Source: Sediminitomix flava (GTDB taxonomy: Bacteria > Bacteroidota > Bacteroidia > Cytophagales > Flammeovirgaceae). Taken from it: a DNA stretch of 64,000 bases. Below, piece after piece: positions 36,080 through 45,415 of the stretch. How positions within the stretch are numbered: position 1 is the stretch's first letter; the number at the start of each line of letters is the position of its first letter. Under the pieces are notes generated by a model. That model saw nothing but the letters and a program-made list of their open reading frames with translations. It had not been told where the DNA came from and made no database searches. The stretch is from assembly GCF_003149185.1 (NCBI RefSeq), contig NZ_QGDO01000002.1, positions 1,054,001 to 1,118,000 on the forward strand. The letters are read 5' to 3'. The translations under genes were made by a program, and so were the position numbers.

Positions 36080-36106
36080 CGTTTTTTTTTAAAACTTCCT
36101 CAACGA

Positions 36107-36135
36107 AGACCTCCCAGTTCCGACTCGGGAGGTCT
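36107..36135 (+). terminator. Rho-independent terminator of the ferredoxin gene
   Basis: AGACCTCCC (36107-36115) pairs with GGGAGGTCT (36127-36135), followed by TTCTAGTT. It lies 27 bases after the stop codon, with a T9-T10 run between. Confidence 0.8.
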
Positions 36136-36151
36136 TTCTAGTTAGACATAA

Positions 36152-36180
36152 AAAAAGCCGAACTATTCAGTTCAGCTTTT
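36152..36180 (-). terminator. Terminator of the SRPBCC gene
   Basis: On the minus strand AAAAGCTGAACT pairs with AGTTCGGCTTTTTT, one G-T pair, short loop, followed by a T-run. It lies 34 bases after the SRPBCC stop codon. Confidence 0.75.
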
Positions 36181-36214
36181 ATATTCTAGATTTATCTATT
36201 CTTTCAGTATCATT

Positions 36215-36781
36215 CTACTTCGATACCTCAGTGATCGCACGCTGATTTTCTAAGTAGCTTTCGATATTATTTAGACCATCTGTAAAACTCTTTTCCAATT
36301 GTGGTTCTACCATCATACTTCCAATGATCCTTCTGATTGGATTCATCCCAAAATCAGACTCCATTGACCATACGACAGTAATTCCTTCAGCATCTTCATG
36401 AAGAATAAACTCGCCACGATCTTTGGTATCAAACTCAGGCATTGAGATCTCAAACACAAGATCATGTCCTAAGCTTTCTTCAATGATATCAATCTGACCG
36501 TTGCCAATATTTTTATTGTCACTCTCCCATTTCATCCAAGCTCCTGCGCCTATCGAACGATCAGAAAACTCATATTTTGCATTTGGGTCTATCTGATACC
36601 AAGGCGACCAGTTATTCCAATTTTTGAAATCATGGATTTGGTCGTAAACAAGCGTTTTATCAGCTTTGAACGTGTGAGCAACTTCTACATGAACCTTTTG
36701 GGGGAAGATGTAACCAACAAGGACTACGACTGCAGCTATCGCCATAACCGTAAAAAGAATTTTTTTTAGCATATCGAACAA
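36215..36781 (-). CDS. SRPBCC/START-like protein with N-terminal membrane anchor
   Basis: A 188-residue protein. One hydrophobic segment (LFTVMAIAAVVVLVGYIF) near the N-terminus anchors it, and residues ~30-180 form an SRPBCC (polyketide cyclase-like) domain: HTFKADKTLVYDQIHDFKNW, NWSPWYQIDP, and ITVVWSMESDFGMNP are typical landmarks. The start could be M1 or M4 (MLKKILF). Such domains bind hydrophobic ligands; no ligand can be inferred. Single gene. Confidence 0.85.
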   Translation of the reverse strand: MFDMLKKILFTVMAIAAVVVLVGYIFPQKVHVEVAHTFKADKTLVYDQIHDFKNWNNWSPWYQIDPNAKYEFSDRSIGAGAWMKWESDNKNIGNGQIDIIEESLGHDLVFEISMPEFDTKDRGEFILHEDAEGITVVWSMESDFGMNPIRRIIGSMMVEPQLEKSFTDGLNNIESYLENQRAITEVSK

Positions 36782-36858
36782 ATGTTTAGCGGAAAAAGTA
36801 TTAAGGTTTTATTATACAACGATTAATATTCAGTCTTATTATTCTGATTACAAATAGT

Positions 36859-39222
36859 TTAACCCGAACATGATAAACAATCAGGATCGTCCAACGAACA
36901 AGAGTTCCCCTGTATATTCTGCTGCTCTTTTTCTTGCTCTTTTGCTTTTTTCAACTGCTCTTTATCTACCGTAAACTTAATCGCATCCGTAGCGGCTTTC
37001 GTTCTGAGGTAGTACATTCCTGTTTTTAGTCCTTTTTTCCATGCATAGAAATGCATCGAAGTTAACTTCCCGAAGTTAGGGTCTGAAACGAAAAGATTCA
37101 AGCTTTGACTCTGACAAATATACGCTCCGCGGTCTGCAGCCATATCTATGATACTTTTTTGGCTCAATTCCCATGAAGTTTTGTACAAGTCTTTCAAATT
37201 CTGAGGAATACGACTGATGTTTTGAATTGAACCATTTTCAGCAATCAACTCATTTTTCATCTCATCATTCCATAGCCCTAGCTCTATCAAATCTCGGAGT
37301 AAGTGTTTATTTACAATCGCAAACTCCCCAGACAATACTCTTCGATTGTAAATATTTGAAGTATACGGCTCAAAACATTCATTGTTTCCTAAAATTTGAG
37401 ATGTAGAAGCAGTCGGCATTGGTGCCAAAAGCAACGAATTTCTCAAACCATGTTGTTTAATTGCTCTCTTCAATGAAATCCAATCCCATCTTTCTGATTT
37501 CGGTACCACATTCCACATATCAAACTGAAGTATTCCTTTCGATGCTGGAGATCCTTCAAAACTCTTATATGCTCCATCTTTCTTTGCCAATTCCATAGAT
37601 GCGGTCAATGATGCAAAGTAAATCGTCTCAAAAATAGCCTCGTTTAAGCCCTTCGCCTCTTCAGAATCGAATGGCATTCGGAGCAATTGGAACGTATCTG
37701 CCAAACCTTGTACCCCAAGCCCTATGGGTCTATGACGCAAATTCGAATTTCTGGCTTCAGGGACAGGATAATAATTCCCATCAATGATTTTATTCAAATT
37801 TCGAGTCATCACCTTCACGACATCAAATAATCGCTGATGATCAAACTGTCCGTTATTTATATACTTTGGAAGCGAAACAGATGCTAGATTACAGACTGCA
37901 ATTTCATCTGGCGCTGTATACTCCATAATTTCAGTACACAGATTCGAAGAGCGGATCGTTCCTATATTTTTCTGATTCGACTTCTTATTTGCGGCATCTT
38001 TATACAGCATATAAGGCGTACCTGTCTCAATTTGACTTTCAATAATTGAGAACCACAAATCTTGGGCTCTTACCGTTTTTCTTGCTTTACCTTCACGCTC
38101 ATACTTTTCATATAAACGTTCAAATTCCTTCCCATAACAATCCGCCAAACCAGGAGCTTCATTCGGGCAGAACAAAGACCACTCTTCATTTGCCTCAACC
38201 CTTTTCATAAATAAATCAGAAATCCAAAGGGCGTAGAACAAGTCTCTTGCACGCATTTCCTCTTTTCCATGATTTTTCTTCAACTCCAAAAATTCAAATA
38301 CATCGGCATGCCAAGGCTCTAAATAAATTGCAAAAGCACCTTTTCTCTTTCCGCCTCCTTGATCTACATATCGAGCTGTATCATTGAAAACTCGAAGCAT
38401 CGGGATGATTCCATTCGAAGTACCATTCGTTCCTTTAATGTAAGAACCTGTTGCTCTAATTTTATGAATGCTCAAACCGATTCCCCCTGCCGATTGAGAA
38501 ATCAATGAGCATTGCTTAAGTGTGTCGTAAATTCCTTCTATACTATCTTCCTTCATCGTGAGTAGAAAACAGCTCGACATCTGAGGTTTTGGGGTTGCTG
38601 CATTGAAAAGTGTAGGAGTCGCATGAATAAACCACTTTTCAGACATTAGTTGGTAAGTCTCGATTGCAGCATCAATATCATCTAAATGAATACCGACTGC
38701 CACACGCATCAGCATATGTTGCGGACGTTCCACGATTCGTCCATTGATCTTCAATAAATAAGATCGCTCAAGTGTTTTGTAGCCAAAGTAATCAAACTCA
38801 AAATCACGGCTGTGGTCTATGGCTTTATCCAATCGGGAAGCATTATTTCGAATAACCTCATAAGCTTCTTTCGAGATCATTGCTGCATTTTCTTGAGTAA
38901 TTTCGTCTTCATAGGTATAAAGACGTTTCATTGTATTTGAAAATGAAGGGCTAGTTTCTTTATGTAGATTAGTGATCGTGATACGAGATGCCAATTTTGC
39001 ATAATCGGGATGTTTTGTGGTGAGTGAAGCAGCAACTTCTGCCGCCAAATGATCTAGTTGTACTGTTGTCACGCCATCATAAAGACCATTAATGACCTTC
39101 TTTGCGACTTCTATCGGTTCTATAAATCTTCGATCTAAACCATCGCACAGATTTTCGATTCGGGTTGTGATTTTATCAAACTTAACACTCTCGCGTCTTC
39201 CGTCTCTTTTTATTACTAGCAT
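36859..39222 (-). CDS. nrdA: Ribonucleoside-diphosphate reductase, alpha subunit (class I)
   Basis: A 787-residue enzyme that reduces ribonucleotides to deoxyribonucleotides. Residues 1-~90 are an ATP-cone ([17 protein letters not shown]). The catalytic barrel has the active-site cysteines in [12 protein letters not shown] and [20 protein letters not shown], and the radical-transfer tyrosines near the end. The C-terminal redox tail carries [13 protein letters not shown]. The fold and length match class I. The beta subunit gene nrdB, often adjacent, is not on either side here. It is divergent from comEC across 304 bases. Confidence 0.95.
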   Translation of the reverse strand: MLVIKRDGRRESVKFDKITTRIENLCDGLDRRFIEPIEVAKKVINGLYDGVTTVQLDHLAAEVAASLTTKHPDYAKLASRITITNLHKETSPSFSNTMKRLYTYEDEITQENAAMISKEAYEVIRNNASRLDKAIDHSRDFEFDYFGYKTLERSYLLKINGRIVERPQHMLMRVAVGIHLDDIDAAIETYQLMSEKWFIHATPTLFNAATPKPQMSSCFLLTMKEDSIEGIYDTLKQCSLISQSAGGIGLSIHKIRATGSYIKGTNGTSNGIIPMLRVFNDTARYVDQGGGKRKGAFAIYLEPWHADVFEFLELKKNHGKEEMRARDLFYALWISDLFMKRVEANEEWSLFCPNEAPGLADCYGKEFERLYEKYEREGKARKTVRAQDLWFSIIESQIETGTPYMLYKDAANKKSNQKNIGTIRSSNLCTEIMEYTAPDEIAVCNLASVSLPKYINNGQFDHQRLFDVVKVMTRNLNKIIDGNYYPVPEARNSNLRHRPIGLGVQGLADTFQLLRMPFDSEEAKGLNEAIFETIYFASLTASMELAKKDGAYKSFEGSPASKGILQFDMWNVVPKSERWDWISLKRAIKQHGLRNSLLLAPMPTASTSQILGNNECFEPYTSNIYNRRVLSGEFAIVNKHLLRDLIELGLWNDEMKNELIAENGSIQNISRIPQNLKDLYKTSWELSQKSIIDMAADRGAYICQSQSLNLFVSDPNFGKLTSMHFYAWKKGLKTGMYYLRTKAATDAIKFTVDKEQLKKAKEQEKEQQNIQGNSCSLDDPDCLSCSG

Positions 39223-39526
39223 AGCTTGAAGTTGAGTTTTTGGATTAAAAGTGAATGCGTCAATGGAGAAATTATCTCTGGGTTGTAATCTCTGTTCCTT
39301 AATGTAAGAACAATTAAAATAGCTTATTTTCTAAATGAGTTATTGTTTTTTTATAAAAACAGATAAATATTCCCTTATAAGTGACCTATATGTAATAAAT
39401 GCAGCATAATGTCTATTATTTTCTATCTTCCGTGTAGATTCTGAAAAAGCTTCTTTTTACTACATCGGCTCTTTCTTTTATACAAAACCTAAAGACTTTT
39501 CAACATATTTTTTACAATCCTTACCC
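39223..39526. other. Divergent intergenic region nrdA/comEC
   Basis: A 304-base, very AT-rich gap with promoters presumed for both genes. I see no hairpin, no riboswitch and no clear NrdR box by eye. Confidence 0.4.
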
Positions 39527-41569
39527 ATGTACTTTCCCACATTTATCAGATTTTCCCTTTTCCTAATTCTCGGAATATCGATAGCATACTTTTGCCCCAT
39601 ATCCCTATTTCGAGTTGCGCATTTGATGTATGGGTACCTAGGGTTTTCTATTTACTTTTTAGGGATTTTATTCCTAAAAAATAAGGTTATAAAAAACTTT
39701 ATACTGATTAGTACTATCGTATTTTTAGGACTATTCACCTACCTAAATCATCAAGAAATCAAGCATTCCAATCATCTTTATCATCAAGAAGAAATCACTT
39801 CATATCTTACTAAAGTGACATCTTACGAGAAAGAAACAGAAAAATTTAAAGTTTATAACTCAGAAGTAATATCTTTTGAAGATTCCTCCCAAAAAATAAA
39901 AGCGAGCTTAGGCAAAGTTCATTTATATCTTTCCAAAGAAGATACAAGTTCAAAAACGCTAGAATTTGGAGATATCATTTTTATCAGAGATGCTCCTCAA
40001 AAACTCTTCGCTCAAAATAGTTACGAACGCTATCTACGAAATCAGCAGATTTATCTACAACATTTTATTTACAACGATCAGTGGCAGATACTTCAAAAAA
40101 ATAAAGCCCAAACACTTTTACATCATGTTTGGGCTTTAAGAAAAACCTTAGAAAATAAGCTTCTTCAGATCATAAAAGAGCCTAGACAACAAGAACTTGC
40201 TATTGCCTTACTCTTAGGAAACAAAAGTAGTTTAAATGACTCTACTAAAACAGCTTTCGCTCAATCTGGTCTTGCACATATTCTGGCTGTTTCAGGTCTA
40301 CATGTCTCATTGGTTCTCCTCTTTTTTCTTTGGATCTTTAAATATTGGGATAGAAGACCTCCATTGATTCGTTTTTTCTACTTTACCTTCTTCATGACTG
40401 TACTTTGGGGTTACGCAACGATCACTGCTTTCTCGCCTTCAGTCGTCAGAGCTGCTCTTATGTTAAGTATCTGGTTACTAGGTAAAGCACTACAAAGACC
40501 TACTGATGCTTTTAATACCGTAGGCTTATCTGCTTTTATCCAACTGATAATCAACCCCAACTTATTATTCGATATCGGATTTCAATTATCATATACCGCA
40601 GTGATCGGTATACTATATTTATACCCAAAATGGATAAAGGTCTACCGCTTTTCTTTTATACCACTACAAAAACTTTGGGAAGCTTCTCTAATATCATTAG
40701 CAGCGCAACTCGGAACATTACCGCTTTGCCTTTACTACTTTCATCAGTTTCCTAGCTATTTTTTATTCAGTAATATTGCAATCACTTTTCTAATTCCTCT
40801 TGTGATTGGCTCAGGATTTCTCACGCTGATTTGCAGCTTAATCTCGGAAAGCATTGCCTTATATTGTTCCTATTTATATGACTTCTTTTCAGATATAATG
40901 GTCTACATCGCTCACTTTTTTAGCAGCTTACCTTATTCTACTTTATCAGACATTTACCTCTCTAGCTCTGAACTAATCTTACTTTACCTCCTAATTGTTA
41001 CCATTATCTTAGCTTTTGAATACAGATCTATCCTATCCCTTAGAATTAGTCTTATATCTGGATTTCTACTTTTAAGTTCTTTTACATTTAAAAAAATCGA
41101 AGACCACACCAATGAATTCTTTGAAATCAGGTATACTAAACAAGACCTTTTTATTGCTGTAAAAGAATACAAACTCTCTCCTATCATTTATACATCCTCT
41201 ACAACTACCAATGAAAAGCAACTACAGGCTATCTTTCCAAATACCTATCAACAACAGTTTGGTAAAATCGATATCATAGAACTTGATCGTTTAAATAAGT
41301 TCTACCTCTGGAATTATAATGGAGAGAAAATAATTTATTTTCAATCAAAGAAATATGACCATACACCCTCAAATATTTGTGTAGACTACCTTATCCTAAC
41401 GGATAAACATCAATTTAACTCCACAATAAAAGACCTAAAATTTTCCCCACAAAAAGTTATTTACTTAGGATATAAAGATTGGAATTTACAGAAATGGAAA
41501 AGCTACTTTCAGACAAAAAATATAGAGGTGATTTATCCTACAGAAAAGAATTCCTATGGTATTAACTAA
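39527..41569 (+). CDS. comEC: ComEC/Rec2-family DNA-uptake channel protein
   Basis: A 680-residue inner membrane protein. A DUF4131-type N-terminus (~25-180) is followed by the Competence domain with ALLLGNKSSLNDSTKTAFAQ and GLAHILAVSGLHVSLV, then a set of membrane helices to ~510. The last ~150 residues are soluble but do not show the HxHxDH metal site of the C-terminal nuclease-like beta-lactamase domain seen in many ComEC proteins. It is predicted to carry single-stranded DNA into the cytoplasm. No other competence genes are adjacent. Confidence 0.88.
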   Translation: MYFPTFIRFSLFLILGISIAYFCPISLFRVAHLMYGYLGFSIYFLGILFLKNKVIKNFILISTIVFLGLFTYLNHQEIKHSNHLYHQEEITSYLTKVTSYEKETEKFKVYNSEVISFEDSSQKIKASLGKVHLYLSKEDTSSKTLEFGDIIFIRDAPQKLFAQNSYERYLRNQQIYLQHFIYNDQWQILQKNKAQTLLHHVWALRKTLENKLLQIIKEPRQQELAIALLLGNKSSLNDSTKTAFAQSGLAHILAVSGLHVSLVLLFFLWIFKYWDRRPPLIRFFYFTFFMTVLWGYATITAFSPSVVRAALMLSIWLLGKALQRPTDAFNTVGLSAFIQLIINPNLLFDIGFQLSYTAVIGILYLYPKWIKVYRFSFIPLQKLWEASLISLAAQLGTLPLCLYYFHQFPSYFLFSNIAITFLIPLVIGSGFLTLICSLISESIALYCSYLYDFFSDIMVYIAHFFSSLPYSTLSDIYLSSSELILLYLLIVTIILAFEYRSILSLRISLISGFLLLSSFTFKKIEDHTNEFFEIRYTKQDLFIAVKEYKLSPIIYTSSTTTNEKQLQAIFPNTYQQQFGKIDIIELDRLNKFYLWNYNGEKIIYFQSKKYDHTPSNICVDYLILTDKHQFNSTIKDLKFSPQKVIYLGYKDWNLQKWKSYFQTKNIEVIYPTEKNSYGIN

Positions 41570-41675
41570 AAAATATCAGAGAGTTCTAAAGATCAGAAAT
41601 TCAAATAGTATCTTTAGAAACTTATAGACAGCTCATACTTGAGCATATATTTATCAACTGAATCATCATAAAGTA

Positions 41676-43055
41676 TTGAAATCATATTTAACTTTTTGGG
41701 ATTTTCTATTAGCCCCTATCTACCTCGCTATTGTCTATTGGATTGCTGGCTACTTTGCAAAACGATGGACCAATAAATACACTAAAAAATACTTTTATTG
41801 GGGATTACATGCCAAACTTTTTGGGGCATTTGCTTTTACTATGGTTTACGCCTTTTATTATGGTGGAGGAGATACTTTTGTATATGTTGAAGATGCGAAA
41901 AAGATCTTTCATGTTTTTTTAGATAATCCGATTACTGGAGTTAAAGTATTCTTTCTTGAAGCTAAAGAGTTAACTAATGATACTTTTCAATACACAAGCA
42001 GATTTTGGATGTTTTCCAAAACATCTAATTGGGCCGTTGCAAAAATTGCTTCAATTATTGGTTTATTTACTTTTGCAAACTATCTCCCTACTTCTTTTTT
42101 CTTTGCTTTATTTTCGTTTTTAGGTATCTGGAAGGTATATCAGTTTTTTGTAAGTACATACCCTCAACTATACAAAGAATTAGCTCTACTTAGTCTTTTT
42201 ATACCTTCTACGCTCTTTTGGAGTTCATCTGTATTAAAAGAAACAATTACTTCTGGAGCCATTGGATTCTTTTTGTATTACAGCACACAACTCTTCTTTA
42301 AGCAAAAAGATATTCTCAAATCAATGATAATATGCTTATGTATGTATATACTCATCAAAGATATCAAAGGGATTACTATTACAGCTTTCCTTCCTTGTCT
42401 TATGATATGGCTATTTCAAAAGTATCAACAATCTTTAGGCACTGCAGGCAAGGTTGGAACAACTCTTATTTTATTTCTTAGTTTACCTGTGATATTACTA
42501 GCTATCAGTTCAGGAATTACCAATCAAATTGAAGAGTCAGAGGCCTTTCAAGAAACCCAATCAAAAGTTATTGGTTTCCATACTGATCACGGCCGTGCTT
42601 ATATGAAAGGACATGGAGGTGGCCTAGCCTCTTCTTATCAATTGAGTGGTATGGGAGATGCTAGTATCAACGGTATGTTACGCTCCATCCCTGAAGCCGT
42701 AAATGTAACATTGTTCAGACCTTACCTTTGGGAAGTACGAAAACCGGTACAATTTGTCGGTGCATTAGAAAGCTTTGCATTCTTAATCATGACACTTTAC
42801 CTTCTACTCAAAGCAGGACCTATCAAATTTTTTAAACAAATATTCAGTAATCCCGAAGTTGCACTGTGTATTAGTTACTCTATTCTTTTTGGTTTTATCG
42901 TTGGTTTTACCTCTTTTAACTTTGGAGTACTACAACGTTTTAAAACACCATTACTACCCTTTTACACCATAGGTTTATATTTAATATATAAGGGAATTCC
43001 TACAACCAAAAAGAAAAGCCCTTCTCCACGAAAGAGAAAGACTCTACTTCATTAA
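41676..43055 (+). CDS. Polytopic membrane protein, possible polysaccharide polymerase or GT-C type
   Basis: A 459-residue protein with about ten membrane segments. The start is a TTG at 41676: an in-frame stop lies at 41640-41642 and no ATG occurs before residue ~55. Landmarks are YGGGDTFVYVEDAKK, an early loop with acidic residues, and FIPSTLFWSSSVLKETITSGA, reminiscent of EpsG/Wzy or GT-C membrane enzymes. A basic Lys/Arg tail ends the protein. It lies 107 bases after comEC, on the strand opposite to the adjacent glycosyltransferase cluster. Function is inferred only from topology and context. Confidence 0.6.
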   Translation: MKSYLTFWDFLLAPIYLAIVYWIAGYFAKRWTNKYTKKYFYWGLHAKLFGAFAFTMVYAFYYGGGDTFVYVEDAKKIFHVFLDNPITGVKVFFLEAKELTNDTFQYTSRFWMFSKTSNWAVAKIASIIGLFTFANYLPTSFFFALFSFLGIWKVYQFFVSTYPQLYKELALLSLFIPSTLFWSSSVLKETITSGAIGFFLYYSTQLFFKQKDILKSMIICLCMYILIKDIKGITITAFLPCLMIWLFQKYQQSLGTAGKVGTTLILFLSLPVILLAISSGITNQIEESEAFQETQSKVIGFHTDHGRAYMKGHGGGLASSYQLSGMGDASINGMLRSIPEAVNVTLFRPYLWEVRKPVQFVGALESFAFLIMTLYLLLKAGPIKFFKQIFSNPEVALCISYSILFGFIVGFTSFNFGVLQRFKTPLLPFYTIGLYLIYKGIPTTKKKSPSPRKRKTLLH

Positions 43056-43363
43056 ACAACCAAAATACCGAATTGAATACATTCACTATCCTTACGGTTA
43101 ACGAAGTGAACGAGTGCAGTATTTAAGGATTTGTTGAGTTTTCAGACTCAAAATATATTTCTAAAATGTCAAGTCTCAAGACTCAATTCCCATTTCTTAA
43201 TTCGAAGATACTGCACTCGCTAACTTCGTTAACTCTTCAAATAGGATAACCAAAACCATCTGTTCCAGTACTCAGATAGATTGATAATCAAAAAGGGCGT
43301 TTTACCTTATTATTGATGATAAATGAAAACTAGAACACTTCATTATAATTATCAATAGAATGA
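43056..43363. other. Convergent intergenic region, no gene
   Basis: A 308-base gap between the convergent membrane protein gene and the last glycosyltransferase gene. It holds the inverted-repeat element at 43098-43233 and otherwise nothing I can name. Confidence 0.5.
43098..43233. repeat. 136-bp inverted-repeat element
   Basis: The left arm (43098-43122, GTTAACGAAGTGAACGAGTG onward) and right arm (43209-43233) are reverse complements at 23 of 25 positions. The interior contains a second small dyad, TTGAGTTTTCAGACTCAA. The arms are GC-richer than the flanks. It could be a small non-autonomous element or a strong convergent-gene hairpin. Confidence 0.65.
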
Positions 43364-44476
43364 TTAACTAAACAATTCTACGACATTGGCAGCATTACTG
43401 AGTACAGAGTAATAATCAATAATCTTTTTACGGGCTTCTAGTCCCATCTCGTTTCTTTGATGAGGATGATCTAAAAGTTCTTTTAATGCCAAATACCATT
43501 CTTCTGTAGTTGTACATATAAAGCCGTTTAAACTATGATCTACAATTTCTGTATTGACTCCAACTGGCGATACAATGGCGGGTACTTCTAAGGCCATATA
43601 TTGTAAGGCTTTAAAACCACATTTACCTTTTGCCCATATGTCATCTGTCAATGGCATGACACCTATATCAAACTGACATAAATCTTCTATTTCCGTTTCT
43701 TTTTTCCAGTCTTGATAAACCAATGATTTTAAATCCCATTTTGGTTTCTCATTCGATATCACACGAAATTCAAAATCGTAATTTTCTTCTAATTTTTGAA
43801 GCACAGGTATTAGAAAATCAAGATATTTTGCTGTCGTTAATGTACCTGTCCAACCTATAACAGGCTTCTGTTGTATCTCGCCTTCAAATTCAAGCTCATT
43901 CACTAAAGCTTTTTTATATAATTCTGGATTATGATAATACTCCGTATCTATAGTTGTTGGATTGATCACAATATTAGAATTATACTGACTTGCATACTTT
44001 CCTAAATATTTATTCCCAACGGATACTTTATAAGCCCATTTCATGATATAGTTGACTTTCCCATACATCTTTAACCAATGGAACTTCGCATTATGTTCAG
44101 AATAATTTGGTAACCAAATCGCATCGTCAAAATCATATATAAGCTTTTTTCTAAATACTTTAGCGATTAAAAACTCAAAAATAGGTGGACCAATATGCGA
44201 AGCTTCACGATGAATAAAGACATACTTATATTTTGTGAGACTAAAAAGTAAATTAAACCGCTTTAAAAAGGCCCTAAGTATTCCCCAAGCTTTGGATCCA
44301 AAGTTACCTGCTTGATGCAACACCTTCCAAGTCGCTAAATCCAAAAAAGGGATATAATCATAATCTAGACCTTCTTTTTCTAACTGCTCCAAATATTGTT
44401 CAAATCGGAAACGCTGAGAAGGTGCTATTGATTTGGGATAAGGTGCAAGTATTAGGATTGCTTTATTTTTATTCAT
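43364..44476 (-). CDS. Glycosyltransferase, GT4-like
   Basis: A 370-residue cytoplasmic GT-B enzyme. The N-terminal domain carries FVFRKKLIYDFDDAIWLPNY-like sequence (LIYDFDDAIWLPNYSEHN), common in this group. The C-terminal domain has PVIGWTGTLTTAKYLDFLIP and KCGFKALQYMALEVPAIVSP, the sugar-nucleotide site. It is the most 3' gene of the minus-strand cluster. A strong hairpin (44501-44536) lies between it and the upstream GT25 gene, so it may have its own promoter. The sugar is unknown. Confidence 0.85.
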   Translation of the reverse strand: MNKNKAILILAPYPKSIAPSQRFRFEQYLEQLEKEGLDYDYIPFLDLATWKVLHQAGNFGSKAWGILRAFLKRFNLLFSLTKYKYVFIHREASHIGPPIFEFLIAKVFRKKLIYDFDDAIWLPNYSEHNAKFHWLKMYGKVNYIMKWAYKVSVGNKYLGKYASQYNSNIVINPTTIDTEYYHNPELYKKALVNELEFEGEIQQKPVIGWTGTLTTAKYLDFLIPVLQKLEENYDFEFRVISNEKPKWDLKSLVYQDWKKETEIEDLCQFDIGVMPLTDDIWAKGKCGFKALQYMALEVPAIVSPVGVNTEIVDHSLNGFICTTTEEWYLALKELLDHPHQRNEMGLEARKKIIDYYSVLSNAANVVELFS

Positions 44477-44500
44477 GATACTTCAAAATCGCTGAAACAC

Positions 44501-44536
44501 AAAAGTCCTAAAGTTTCTTATAACTTTAGGACTTTT
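44501..44536 (-). terminator. Strong hairpin, probable end of the main polysaccharide operon
   Basis: AAAAGTCCTAAAGTT (44501-44515) pairs perfectly with AACTTTAGGACTTTT (44522-44536). On the minus strand TTTTGTGTTTC follows, and on the plus strand TTTTCTTT. It lies 8 bases beyond the GT25 stop codon. Confidence 0.82.
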
Positions 44537-44543
44537 CTTTAAA

Positions 44544-45371
44544 TTAATTATTTCTAAAAATAGATGCTTGCTCAACCAGTTTCACTCTTGACATCTGATT
44601 TTCTTTGTATGCTCTTTTCCATTTTAACAATGCATATAGAAATGGCACTTTCTCTCGATCAACCCAATCCCCAAACCTTCTTCGCCAATCTAAACGATCT
44701 GTACTAAAATAATCGATGGTACTTTTAAAATTAGCATCCTTTAAGGGTCTAGGATATACACAGCTAATCTTATTTACACCTCCTTCTCTATAAAATTCTG
44801 CCCAACTATCAGCAGCATAACGAATAGGAAGTAAGATTCGCTCTAATCGTTCTACAGCCTTTAAAGAAACTATATAAGCCCCTGCAGTCAATGGGATACT
44901 TTCTTCATTAATAGGAGATAGCAGTTCGTAATTAGGATCAAGTTTTCGATCTTCCCCAAGGCTTAAATACATCGTCTGGAAAGCACGATAATAAAGCATA
45001 CAAATCTCATCTGTATCCATTTCATGAATAATGGAAGGTAGTAAGTCAACACTTTTAGATGAAAGGAGCATATCATCTTCTAAGATGAGTGTATAAGGAA
45101 TTCTTTCAGCTAGAATCTTATGATATGCCTTCCGATGCGATAAAGCACATGCAATTGCATATGGGTTGAGCCACCTAGGGTTTTCTTTCACCTCCTCAAG
45201 GTTTGCATACTTCGCAATATCTTCCTCAGTTAAATATTTACCATCAATAGCATCAATAAACTCAAATGATAGTCCTAAATCATTAAACTGTTTTTGTATA
45301 GAGTTTCTCCTTTCTTCAGATCTTTCTAATGAGATGACGAAAATCCGAAACTCAAAATCACTTTCCTTCAT
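44544..45371 (-). CDS. Glycosyltransferase family 25 protein
   Basis: A 275-residue enzyme of the LPS-type GT25 family. The start FRIFVISLERSEERRNSIQK is the family opening, followed by FEFIDAIDGKYLTEE. The metal-binding acidic motif is LILEDDM (E98-D99-D100). Many GT25 members transfer galactose or related sugars to LPS core or O-antigen. It is the last gene before the 44501-44536 hairpin and 44 bases after the GT8 gene. Confidence 0.9.
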   Translation of the reverse strand: MKESDFEFRIFVISLERSEERRNSIQKQFNDLGLSFEFIDAIDGKYLTEEDIAKYANLEEVKENPRWLNPYAIACALSHRKAYHKILAERIPYTLILEDDMLLSSKSVDLLPSIIHEMDTDEICMLYYRAFQTMYLSLGEDRKLDPNYELLSPINEESIPLTAGAYIVSLKAVERLERILLPIRYAADSWAEFYREGGVNKISCVYPRPLKDANFKSTIDYFSTDRLDWRRRFGDWVDREKVPFLYALLKWKRAYKENQMSRVKLVEQASIFRNN

Positions 45372-45415
45372 AAATTTCAGATTCCTTACCCTAAACTAAA
45401 GTACTAAAAAATAGA

